Assembly: GCA_018660835.1 (NCBI GenBank)
Contig: JABJJN010000091.1
Location: 1-64,000, forward strand
Length of the DNA stretch: 64,000 nucleotides
Source of the DNA: Gemmatimonadota bacterium
Lineage (GTDB): Bacteria; Latescibacterota; UBA2968; UBA8231
Direction: 5' to 3'
In this document: positions 44,122 through 52,055 of the stretch, piece by piece
Layout: each line of letters opens with the position of its first letter
Position numbering within the stretch: the first letter of the stretch is position 1
Notes under the pieces: model-generated
Told to the model about the DNA's origin: nothing
Database searches by the model: none
Seen by the model: the letters and a program-made list of their open reading frames with translations, nothing else
Program-made: the position numbers and the translations under genes

Positions 44122-46374
44122 ATGGCGAAAACTCGATTCCTGATCATTCTGCTGCCGATGCTGTTTTTTGCATCGACTCTGCAGGCCCACAATGGGCGCG
44201 TCGCCTTGGGACTGCCCGTGGAAGGAATCGTCGTAGATGGTGATCTATCCGACTGGCCGGAGGATTTACCCCGGTATCAAGTGACCATGGCCGAAGCGGG
44301 CCAGGCACCGAAGAGTCCACAGGATTTCACTGCTTCCTTTCGCATTGCCTATGCCGTTGAAAGGAACCTCCTGTTCGTCGCCGTAGAGGTTGATGACGAA
44401 TCGCTGGTCATTGATCGGCCAGATGCCTATTGGGACAATGCCGATGGATGTGACGTTTTTATTGGGCTCGACCACGGCATTCGCAGTGGCAGCGTTGCCC
44501 AACTAGCACTGTGGGGCCAGAACCTCCACGCCTTTCCAGCCGAAGCATCCCGCGCGTACAGAGCGGTCGTAAATCAGCGACCCCGTGGGCGGGTGTACGA
44601 ATGGTCGATTGATGTGTCACAACTGCCGGGGACCGTCACACAACTGGCTGAGGGAACCGATCTGGCCTTGGATGTCGTCGTCGCCGACAAGGATGAGGAC
44701 GGCTCCTTTTCCTGGATGGCGTGGGGTGCGCGCAGCGGGAAATTGGTCTCCCCCGTGCGGCTTGGAGACGTCATGCTCGTGGCGTCGAGTACGGATGTTC
44801 GTGCCGCCATGGAAACTGCTGGTGAGATGATCCAGCGCACGACGCAGCGCACAGCGCTAGAAGTGCGCACGATGACCAGCTATCTTGCTCTGGTGAGCGG
44901 TTCACTGCTGGCTGTCTCGCTGCTACATCTGATGCTCTTCTGGTTCCAGCGTGAGTCACGAACCAATCTTTACTACGCCATCTACACAGCGTGCACGGCG
45001 GGTGCCATTTTCGCCTCCTTCCAGTTCCCGGTTTTGCCCTTACCGGAGCTGGTATCCCTGATGACCCTGAATATCGCTTCAACCGAGAAGGTTGTAGCTG
45101 GTGTATTGGGTTTCATCCTCCTCGTCTATGGCTCCAGTCTGCTGTTCCTCTACGCCTTCTTCTATGACCGGATCCCCTGGATTGGGCGCGGCATCCTCGT
45201 TTGCATGGTCGCCTTGCCCGTGGCGTCCATGTTCGGATTTCTCGTCAGTCAGTTTGGCGACCAAAGCCAATTTGCCGGCAACAGCTTCTTGTATGTCGTG
45301 GTGATGTTTGTACCCCTGCTGGTCTTGTCCATGTTCATCGAGATCCCCCGCATCGTGCTCGCCGCCGTTTTGCGGCGCAAGCCGGGTGCCTGGTCGGTGG
45401 GTGTGGGTTTTTTGGTCTTTGCCGTCTGCGGTGCAGCTTTGACGGTACGGTTGTGGGCGAGGGATCCAATTGAGCCCTGGGTGTTGCTCGGTATTGTGCT
45501 GCCCTTGGGAACGATGTCTTTCCGCCTTGCCCGGTCCGTCGCCACCGTGCATCGAGACCTGGCTGAGCGTTATCGAGAAGTAGAAGCCCTGTCAGAGCAA
45601 TTGGGCGATCAGAATCGTGCCCTGGAAATGGCCAACATTCAGATTCGTGAACAGAGTCTGCGTGTGGCGGAGGCGGATCGACTCAAGTCGGACTTCCTGG
45701 CCAGAATGTCTCACGATCTACGGACGCCGCTGAATGCCATCATTGGCTATACCCGTATTCTGCTGCGTCGGGTAAAAGATGAGGTCGAACCGCGTCAGTA
45801 TCGCAATCTCGAGAATGTTCGCGTCAGCGCCGACAATCTGTTGACACTCATCAACGATATCCTCGATCTGTCGCGTATCGAATCGGGTCGCTCAGAGATT
45901 CAGATCGAAAACGTGGATGTGTCCGAGTTGATTTCCACGTGCAGTGCGAGTCTGGAATCGCTTGTAACAGAGAACGTCACCTTCTCAGCGCGTGTGGACC
46001 CCGAACTACCACTGATCCGCAGCGACCAGGATCGTCTACGACGCGTGTTGATGAATCTTTCAGGCAACGCGATCAAATACACGGAAGCTGGAACGATCAC
46101 CATCACCGCTGATCGCGACGGTGATCATGTGCGCCTGCAAGTCACCGATACGGGACTTGGCATCCCAGCCGACGATCTACCCCATATCTTTGACGAGTTC
46201 CGACAGGTGGATCGGCGGGATCGAAAACGCGAGGGCAGTGGCCTCGGCTTGGCGATTGCGCGTAAGTCTGTCGAGATGCTCGGTGGGCAGATTGATGTGG
46301 AGAGTCGTGTCGGCGCAGGTTCGACGTTCTCCGTTCGCCTGCCGATCAAAGCGTCAGAGACTGCCCAACCCTGA
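44122..46374 (+). CDS. Sensor histidine kinase with exported CBM9-like carbohydrate-sensor domain
   Basis: 750 residues. A signal peptide (1-22) precedes a CBM9/DOMON-like beta-sandwich (about 27-215) opened by GIVVDGDLSDWPED and carrying FRIAYAVERNLLFVAVEVDD and DNADGCDVFIGLD. About seven membrane helices run from 250 to 475. A coiled-coil linker (about 480-520) leads to HisKA, with the phospho-acceptor His531 (ARMSHDLRTPLN), and to HATPase_c with the N box NLSGNAIKYTE, G1 DTGLGIP and G2 GSGLGLA. No receiver domain. The layout resembles 7TM-DISM kinases, with a sugar-binding module replacing the usual sensor. No response-regulator gene is adjacent; an MFS gene follows after 38 bases. Confidence 0.93.
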   Translation: MAKTRFLIILLPMLFFASTLQAHNGRVALGLPVEGIVVDGDLSDWPEDLPRYQVTMAEAGQAPKSPQDFTASFRIAYAVERNLLFVAVEVDDESLVIDRPDAYWDNADGCDVFIGLDHGIRSGSVAQLALWGQNLHAFPAEASRAYRAVVNQRPRGRVYEWSIDVSQLPGTVTQLAEGTDLALDVVVADKDEDGSFSWMAWGARSGKLVSPVRLGDVMLVASSTDVRAAMETAGEMIQRTTQRTALEVRTMTSYLALVSGSLLAVSLLHLMLFWFQRESRTNLYYAIYTACTAGAIFASFQFPVLPLPELVSLMTLNIASTEKVVAGVLGFILLVYGSSLLFLYAFFYDRIPWIGRGILVCMVALPVASMFGFLVSQFGDQSQFAGNSFLYVVVMFVPLLVLSMFIEIPRIVLAAVLRRKPGAWSVGVGFLVFAVCGAALTVRLWARDPIEPWVLLGIVLPLGTMSFRLARSVATVHRDLAERYREVEALSEQLGDQNRALEMANIQIREQSLRVAEADRLKSDFLARMSHDLRTPLNAIIGYTRILLRRVKDEVEPRQYRNLENVRVSADNLLTLINDILDLSRIESGRSEIQIENVDVSELISTCSASLESLVTENVTFSARVDPELPLIRSDQDRLRRVLMNLSGNAIKYTEAGTITITADRDGDHVRLQVTDTGLGIPADDLPHIFDEFRQVDRRDRKREGSGLGLAIARKSVEMLGGQIDVESRVGAGSTFSVRLPIKASETAQP

Positions 46375-46412
46375 GCGAGGCAAAGTTCTGCACACCCGAC
46401 CCTGGCCCCTGA

Positions 46413-47678
46413 GTGACTGACGCAGCTGAACCCTCGCCCGACAGCCCGTACGCCGTATTCCGCATCGCCAGCTATCGAGACTTCACCTTGGGGTCTCTGG
46501 CGACGCGGGTCGGTACGCGGCTGCAGTCCGTCGCCATGGGTTGGGATGTCTATCAACGCACGGGAGAGCCCCTGGCATTGGGGTTGGTCGGTCTGATTCA
46601 GGTGATTCCTGCGATTCTGCTCGCCTTGCCAGCAGGTTGGCTTGCAGACCGATTCGATCGCCAGCGCATCATCCTGCTGAGTCTTGCAGGGATGACGTTG
46701 ACCTCCGCTGGTTTGGCACTGCAATCGTACGCTGAAGCGCCGATTGCCACCCTGTATGGACTACTGTTCATCGACGCCGTCGCCGGCACCATGGGGCGAC
46801 CGGCGCGGACAGCCATTCTGCCCCGCATCGTACCGCGATCCCTCTTCCCGCGTGCTGTGACGTGGAACATGAGCCTGTTCCAACTCGCCGCCGTCATCGG
46901 TCCCGGTGTCGGCGGTTTCGTCGTTGCCTGGAGTATTCCTGCCGCCTATGCGATCGCCGCGATCAGTTCGGCTTTGTTTGCGCTGGTCGTGATGCGCTTG
47001 CCGGCCGGTTGTGGGATACCTGAAGTAGAGTCGGGTGACGCGGGAGGCGGCTCGTCACTGAGCACGTTATTCGATGGTGTTCGTTATGTGTGGCGTACTC
47101 GCGTGCTGTTGGCGATTCTGTCCCTGGATATGTTCGCCGTCTTACTTGGCGGTGCCGTGTTCCTGCTGCCTATTTTCGCGGAGGATATCCTGCGTGTCGG
47201 CGCAACCGGACTGGGGTGGTTGCACGCAGCACCGGCGATGGGTGCCTTGCTGACTGCATTGGCCATGACACACCTCCCGCCACTGCCAAGAGCAGGCCGC
47301 GCGCTGCTGATCTGTGTCGGCGGTTTTGGTGTGGCGACCATTATTTTTGGCCTTTCAACCAGTCTACCTGTGTCTTTGGTTATGCTCTTCCTCACTGGTG
47401 CCTTTGATCAGGTGAGCATGGTCGTTCGTCACACGATGGTGCAACTGATCACCCCCGATGCGATGCGTGGGCGTGTATCGGCGGTCAACGGTGTTTTTGT
47501 CTCCACATCCAATGAACTGGGTGGTTTCGAGTCGGGTCTGGTAGCACATTGGTTCGGACCCATCGTGGCCGTTGTCTCTGGTGGGATCGGCACGATTTTC
47601 GTCGTCGCCGTGATGACGGTCGCCTCCCGGCAGCTGCGCGGATTCGGCTCTCTGGGAGACATCCGGACACGCAAATAG
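46413..47678 (+). CDS. MFS transporter (EntS-like)
   Basis: 421 residues from a GTG start; about 12 membrane helices. Conserved loops are GWLADRFDRQRII after helix 2 and GRPARTAILPRIVPRSLFPRA, a pattern of the enterobactin-exporter-like MFS group. DAMRGRVSAVNGVFVSTSNELGGFESG in the second half is also typical. It exports a small hydrophilic compound by proton antiport. It lies 38 bases after the histidine kinase gene in the same direction, so the kinase may control or share transcripts with it. Confidence 0.92.
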   Translation: MTDAAEPSPDSPYAVFRIASYRDFTLGSLATRVGTRLQSVAMGWDVYQRTGEPLALGLVGLIQVIPAILLALPAGWLADRFDRQRIILLSLAGMTLTSAGLALQSYAEAPIATLYGLLFIDAVAGTMGRPARTAILPRIVPRSLFPRAVTWNMSLFQLAAVIGPGVGGFVVAWSIPAAYAIAAISSALFALVVMRLPAGCGIPEVESGDAGGGSSLSTLFDGVRYVWRTRVLLAILSLDMFAVLLGGAVFLLPIFAEDILRVGATGLGWLHAAPAMGALLTALAMTHLPPLPRAGRALLICVGGFGVATIIFGLSTSLPVSLVMLFLTGAFDQVSMVVRHTMVQLITPDAMRGRVSAVNGVFVSTSNELGGFESGLVAHWFGPIVAVVSGGIGTIFVVAVMTVASRQLRGFGSLGDIRTRK

Positions 47679-47725
47679 CTTGCTCTCTTGACGGGCCCAA
47701 CCCCCGCCACCGACCATAGGAATCT

Positions 47726-48826
47726 ATGAGCGACAAGAACAGATACACAGCGGCCGTCATTGGCCTCGGCTTCATCGGCGGTGCAGACCAAGTATCGGGC
47801 GACGTGTTGGGTCAGCAGGTGGAAGACCTGGATGGCACTCATGTGATGTCGATGCTGAATCATCCGCGTGTTGACTTGGTCGGCGGCAGCAGCCGTGATA
47901 CAGGCCGTCGTGAGCGATTCAACAAGCGTTTTGATGTGCCTGTCTACGCCGATTGGCGACAGATGCTGGCAGAAGCGGGGACCCTCGATATCGTTGGGAT
48001 CGCCACCTACACACCCGTCCACGCCGAGATCACGCGTGCCTGCGTGGAGGCCGGTGTGCGTGCCATCTATTGTGAGAAGCCAGTGGCACCGACGATCGAC
48101 GAGGCCGAGTCGATGTTATCCGTTTGCGAACAGGCCGGGTCACTTCTCGTGTTCAACCACAACCTGCGCTTTCACCCCAACACACGCCGATTGCGAGATC
48201 TGATTGCCGAAGGTGGCCTGGGAACGTTGACATCAGCCTCTGCACAGTGGACATCAGGACGCTTGGGCAATGTGGGAACACACATGTTCGATGCAATTCA
48301 GATGGTGACAGGACTGCCGATATCTGCAGTCTCAGGCACGTTGGATGAATCCTCCAAACCTGACTGTCGCGGCGACGACTTCCGTGATCCTGGTGGTTGG
48401 GGCGTACTGCGGTTGGCTCGTGACCTGCCAGCAGGCAGCGGCGGATCAGCCGCGGCGCCCGCAGGCGATCTCATGTGTGTTGTAGATGCAGCGGACTACG
48501 GATCAGCTCCCCTCCGTCTGCGTTTTCACGGCACCGATGGCTGGGCCGAATGTCAGGGTCGAGAGGTGCACGTCCACCGAAATGGAGAAGCAGCGCAACT
48601 GTGGCCCGCCGAAGCTGACACAGCAGGTTCGTCCAGTATGGACCGAGCCGTCTGTGATATTGTCGAAACCCTGGATGGCTCAGCGCCCTTCCCCTACGAC
48701 GCAACCGAGGCGGTTCGCACGCTAGAGGCAATCCTTGCATTTCACGCCTCGCATTCACGTGCCGCAGCCTGGGTTTCACTCCCACTGCGCGGAGATGATC
48801 GCGACATCATCCTGCACAGTGGCTGA
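47726..48826 (+). CDS. Gfo/Idh/MocA family oxidoreductase
   Basis: 366 residues with AGGA before the ATG. The nucleotide-binding motif is VIGLGFIGGAD (11-21), the EKP motif lies in AIYCEKPVAPT, and the acid/base His region reads GNVGTHMFDAI. A 30-residue insertion between strand 1 and the next helix (DVLGQQVEDLDGTHVMSML) is longer than in the neighbouring family members. Cytoplasmic, NAD(P)-dependent. It begins an operon with an alpha/beta hydrolase (42-base gap) and a PhyH protein, which suggests oxidation of an acylated or hydroxylated small molecule rather than a plain sugar. Confidence 0.9.
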   Translation: MSDKNRYTAAVIGLGFIGGADQVSGDVLGQQVEDLDGTHVMSMLNHPRVDLVGGSSRDTGRRERFNKRFDVPVYADWRQMLAEAGTLDIVGIATYTPVHAEITRACVEAGVRAIYCEKPVAPTIDEAESMLSVCEQAGSLLVFNHNLRFHPNTRRLRDLIAEGGLGTLTSASAQWTSGRLGNVGTHMFDAIQMVTGLPISAVSGTLDESSKPDCRGDDFRDPGGWGVLRLARDLPAGSGGSAAAPAGDLMCVVDAADYGSAPLRLRFHGTDGWAECQGREVHVHRNGEAAQLWPAEADTAGSSSMDRAVCDIVETLDGSAPFPYDATEAVRTLEAILAFHASHSRAAAWVSLPLRGDDRDIILHSG

Positions 48827-48868
48827 CCCGGCAGGACCCACCAACTACAACGATCCAGGAGACCACCC

Positions 48869-49600
48869 ATGCAGGGCGAGGTACGCAATTCCCACGGCGA
48901 ACGACTCGACTACACCTATCACGCGGCGTCGAACGCCGACGACACAGGACCACTTGTCGTCATCGGTCACGGTGTCACGGGCAACAAGGATCGGCCTTTT
49001 GTAGTGAGTCTTGCCGAGGGCCTGGCTACGGCAGGTGTCGACACGCTGCGCATGTCTTTTTCGGGCAATGGTGAGTCCGAGGGACGGTTCGAAGATTCAA
49101 CGATCTCCAAGGAGGTTGATGATCTGGGTGCCCTACTCGATGCTCTCGGATCGCGGCCCATATGCTTCATCGGCCACAGCATGGGGGGCGCCGTCGGTGT
49201 ACTGCGAGCAAGCCAGGATGAACGTATCCGCTGGCTCGTGTCTTTGGCGGGCATGGTTCACACTCGTGCCTTCGCTGAGAGAGAATTCAGCGATGTGACG
49301 CCTGATGCTGGATGTATGTGGGAGGAACCCTCGTGTCCATTGTCGCAGACGTATATCGACGATATGAACCAGATCGATACGGTGGTCGAATCTGCACGAA
49401 TGATTCACGTGCCCTGGTTGCTGGTGCACGGCTCTGAGGATGACGTCGTGCCGCCACAGGATGCGAGCGATATCCTCGCCAAAGCCGGCGACAACGCCCG
49501 GTTAACGCAGATTGCGGGGGCCGATCATGTGTTCAGCGAGGATCCGACACAGATGGTGACACCCGTCGTTGACTGGGTGCGCCAGCAAACACAGGATTAG
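48869..49600 (+). CDS. Alpha/beta hydrolase (serine esterase-like)
   Basis: 243 residues, ATG with AGGAG 9 bases upstream. The nucleophile elbow is Gly-His-Ser104-Met-Gly-Gly (ICFIGHSMGGAVG). VIGHGVTGNKDR is the oxyanion-hole strand, VHGSEDDVVPP carries the acid, and ADHVFSEDPTQM carries the catalytic His. Family of cytoplasmic acyl-hydrolases with a small lid. Partner of the Gfo/Idh upstream and the PhyH protein downstream (8-base gap). Substrate unknown. Confidence 0.92.
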   Translation: MQGEVRNSHGERLDYTYHAASNADDTGPLVVIGHGVTGNKDRPFVVSLAEGLATAGVDTLRMSFSGNGESEGRFEDSTISKEVDDLGALLDALGSRPICFIGHSMGGAVGVLRASQDERIRWLVSLAGMVHTRAFAEREFSDVTPDAGCMWEEPSCPLSQTYIDDMNQIDTVVESARMIHVPWLLVHGSEDDVVPPQDASDILAKAGDNARLTQIAGADHVFSEDPTQMVTPVVDWVRQQTQD

Positions 49601-49608
49601 ACACACAC

Positions 49609-50424
49609 ATGGCCTTCGTATTCACCGATGACCACATCGAGGATTATCACAAGCTCGGCTACACGGTCTTTCGTGGAATCCTGCCTGCCTCACTGGTCGC
49701 CGATCTGCGACGAGTCACGGATCATGCACGACAGGTGGCGCGCGAAGCCAACGGCGGGCAGGTGCAGCGATTGCAGCCGGTCACGGCGTACGAGCAACTC
49801 GATCAGCAACCCTTCCAGGATTACAACCAATTGCCTGCCCTGGTGGATGCGGTACAGAGCACACTGGGTCCGCAATATCGTCCAAGTAATCTGTCGGCTC
49901 TCGGCATCCTGCTGGAACCGGCCGACCACCCATGGTGCACCCAGTGGCATCGGGATTGGCGTGACAACATGTCAGGCCTTGATCTGGTCAGCTGGGAAGC
50001 CGACTTCCGCGATCCGGAACTGTTCAATCAGGTCAATTGTGCTTTGTATGAAGACGGCTCAACATGGGTGGTGCCAGGTTCACATCAACGACATGACCTG
50101 CCCAGGGAGATCGAACGATTTCCCCACCGGCCCATAGAAAAGCCTGACGTATCCGATCTGGAGGCAGCCGAGGCGGAGCGCGTCTGTTGGGAGTATGTCG
50201 TGAGTATGCCCGGCGCTCAGCAGTTGGTTCTTGGTGCCGGGGACTATTGCCTGTATCGAAACAGCCTGTGGCACATCGGCAACTATGTGCCATACCGCCG
50301 GCGTGCCACACTCCATGACGCGGCAGATACCGAGCGCTTCATAGCCTGGCGGGATGAACACCTCGCAGCGGCGAGCAAGAGACGCGAGGCGGGTGCCGGA
50401 ATCGGCATGCCACCAACTCGCTAG
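49609..50424 (+). CDS. Phytanoyl-CoA dioxygenase (PhyH) family Fe(II)/2OG oxygenase, canonical HxD
   Basis: 271 residues. The iron triad looks complete: His114-Arg-Asp116 (TQWHRDWRDN) and distal His222 (NSLWHIGNYVPYR), with Arg230-231 for the 2-oxoglutarate carboxylate. STWVVPGSHQRHDLP is the core strand before the metal site. It hydroxylates a small organic substrate using O2 and 2-oxoglutarate. It follows the alpha/beta hydrolase after 8 bases and is the last gene of the operon. It contrasts with the PhyH homologue at 31393, which lacks the Asp ligand. Confidence 0.9.
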   Translation: MAFVFTDDHIEDYHKLGYTVFRGILPASLVADLRRVTDHARQVAREANGGQVQRLQPVTAYEQLDQQPFQDYNQLPALVDAVQSTLGPQYRPSNLSALGILLEPADHPWCTQWHRDWRDNMSGLDLVSWEADFRDPELFNQVNCALYEDGSTWVVPGSHQRHDLPREIERFPHRPIEKPDVSDLEAAEAERVCWEYVVSMPGAQQLVLGAGDYCLYRNSLWHIGNYVPYRRRATLHDAADTERFIAWRDEHLAAASKRREAGAGIGMPPTR

Positions 50425-50433
50425 AGCGGCACG

Positions 50434-51114
50434 TCAGCTCTTGAGAATCAGGCGGCCCATTCCGGCGTGGTCACAGAATCGTTTCTGCGCTGGCCCCCAT
50501 ACGGGTAGCTCAAATGTTCCATCCGTGCACCGTGTCGAACGACACAGTTGGGCCCAGATCACATCGTCCCCCTCCACGACATCCCGTGTCATGAGTGGTA
50601 CAGCCGACCAGGGCAAACTCAATTCGGCCTCCCAGCCGGCAACCCCACTGCCCGGACGTCCAGTGCTACGCACAGCCCAGGTCATACCCTCCGCATCCCA
50701 GCTGGAACATTGCTTCCAGTCGTCTGCCTCTTCATCGGGAAAGTACAAGTCGAGAACAGCACCGAGAGGGTTGATCTCGATTTCGTAATACCCGGCGCCA
50801 GCGGCAAGAAACAGTTCGACGGCACACTCATTCCACAGATCGCTATCCCGTTCGACTCTGGTCACCGGTACAAGGGAGGGTGCTGAGCGAAAACCGACAT
50901 AGAGTCCGGCGTCATCCCACAATACGGCTGCCTGCAGATAGCGGTCATCCGTCAGAGCCTCCCCTGTGTGGATCGACTTGAAATCATCGATCCAGGTCGC
51001 CTCCTTCCAGGGAGATCGGTCGAGTCGTGCAGCCGGCCGCAGTCCCTGGTCGAGCTTGCTGCACTGGTAACTTGGCGTAGGACGGGCAATCGTCGCCGTC
51101 GCGTCAGTCGTCAT
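50434..51114 (-). CDS. CBM9-like (DOMON-type) carbohydrate-binding protein, no signal peptide
   Basis: 226 residues from ATG 51114; the same frame extends to 51177, but residues there have no family features. Strand patterns YLQAAVLWDDAGLYVGFRS, DSDLWNECAVELFLAAG, YYEIEINPLGAVLDLYF and WEAELSLPWSAVP define a CBM9 beta-sandwich of the type that binds glycan chain ends or sugars. It resembles the exported sensor of the kinase at 44122. No catalytic domain or leader. Convergent with the PhyH gene (9 bases apart). Its role may be a cytoplasmic sugar-binding protein, or an enzyme of the family that is not yet described. Confidence 0.75.
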   Translation of the reverse strand: MTTDATATIARPTPSYQCSKLDQGLRPAARLDRSPWKEATWIDDFKSIHTGEALTDDRYLQAAVLWDDAGLYVGFRSAPSLVPVTRVERDSDLWNECAVELFLAAGAGYYEIEINPLGAVLDLYFPDEEADDWKQCSSWDAEGMTWAVRSTGRPGSGVAGWEAELSLPWSAVPLMTRDVVEGDDVIWAQLCRSTRCTDGTFELPVWGPAQKRFCDHAGMGRLILKS

Positions 51115-51494
51115 CTTTCCCGAGTCATTTCTGTGAAGTTCCCAGACATTTTGCGAAGGTTGGTGCAGGTAGCGCACGAATCTGCCCTACGAATAGGCCC
51201 TCGGCAATGGTACCCTTTTGACACGGCTCGCGTGAATTCGTTCCAGGCGATAGGCTTGTTTGCGGCAGGAATCGTATGTTTGGTTGGCTCTGTAGGCGTA
51301 GCGGTTGGCAGGGTACTTAGTACCTCAACAGAAAAACCTGATTCGCCTGAATCGCGATTGCTTGCGACATTACTGGGACCTGCCTCTTGCGGCCTTGCCA
51401 GAGGAACCTGTGGGTTGCCCCTTTGAGGACCTCAGTTGTTACTGGCCGTCCCGCGACGTTCTTCTCCACATGCTCGGTGCAAAGACACGCTTAT
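51115..51494. other. Intergenic region with unresolved short reading frames
   Basis: 380 bases with no recognisable gene. Two overlapping frames are possible. One runs from the GTG at 51232 to 51426 and has a hydrophobic stretch FQAIGLFAAGIVCLVGSVGVAVG. The other runs from a TTG at 51305 to 51508 and contains YWDLPLAALPEEPVGCPFED, overlapping the next gene by 14 bases. Neither has a clear ribosome-binding site or a family I know; one may be real or a relic. Confidence 0.4.
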
Positions 51495-51776
51495 ATGGCG
51501 TCAGCTGACGAACATCTACAGAAATTGGGCCCCGCCGCATTTCGGCTATGGATCTTCCTGTGCCGTCTCGCTCAGGTGGAAGGCACCGACGAACTGGTGC
51601 TGCCCATGTCAGAATTGGCATCCGCGAGCGGCGTGAAGTCCGAAGAGGGGGGCGAGGGCTTAGGACCGGTGAGAGCTGCCCTTCGGCGACTCGTTTCCAG
51701 TCAGTATCTGACGGCGATGCCAGAGAAGGGACGCCGTTGCCGTTTGCACTTGTTGCAGACCGTCGACGTCCGCTAG
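51495..51776 (+). CDS. Small winged-helix/helix-turn-helix-like protein
   Basis: 93 residues from ATG 51495. The pattern GPAAFRLWIFLCRLAQVEG, VLPMSELASASGV, GPVRAALRRLVSSQYLTAM then RRCRLHLL matches the winged helix-turn-helix of replication-initiator-like and RepL-type DNA-binding proteins: helix, strand, recognition helix, wing. It probably binds DNA and might regulate the convergent tautomerase gene or the flanking CE15 gene. No clear ribosome-binding site is visible before the start. Family membership is tentative. Confidence 0.65.
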   Translation: MASADEHLQKLGPAAFRLWIFLCRLAQVEGTDELVLPMSELASASGVKSEEGGEGLGPVRAALRRLVSSQYLTAMPEKGRRCRLHLLQTVDVR

Positions 51777-51783
51777 ACCCTCG

Positions 51784-51975
51784 TTAGCTGTCGCGATCTG
51801 CCACCAATTCTCCCGCGACAGCCCAATTCTCTCGATCTACCTCGTCAATCACGACGTGTGTGCCGGCAGCCGGTGCATTGCAGATGTCGGCAAGCGCCTG
51901 CGTGATAACCTGCGCCAATTGCGCCTTCTGCTGTTTTGAACGGCCCTTTAGTAGTCTCACATTTACATATGGCAT
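51784..51975 (-). CDS. 4-oxalocrotonate tautomerase family protein
   Basis: 63 residues, the usual subunit size. Pro2, which becomes the N-terminal catalytic proline after Met removal, is in MPYVNVRLLKGRS, followed by the helix KQQKAQLAQVITQALADI and a strand THVVIDEVDRENWAVAG. The Trp in ENWAVAG is a family feature. It catalyses keto-enol tautomerisation of small dicarbonyl compounds. It lies between the winged-helix gene (8 bases, convergent) and the CE15 gene (divergent, 80 bases). Confidence 0.92.
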   Translation of the reverse strand: MPYVNVRLLKGRSKQQKAQLAQVITQALADICNAPAAGTHVVIDEVDRENWAVAGELVADRDS

Positions 51976-52055
51976 GATGTCTGGGACTCCTCGCTGAGGT
52001 TATCTTGGTACCAGTGTGCCTGGCAGTTGATCTTGTGATGAAAGGGTGGTGAACT

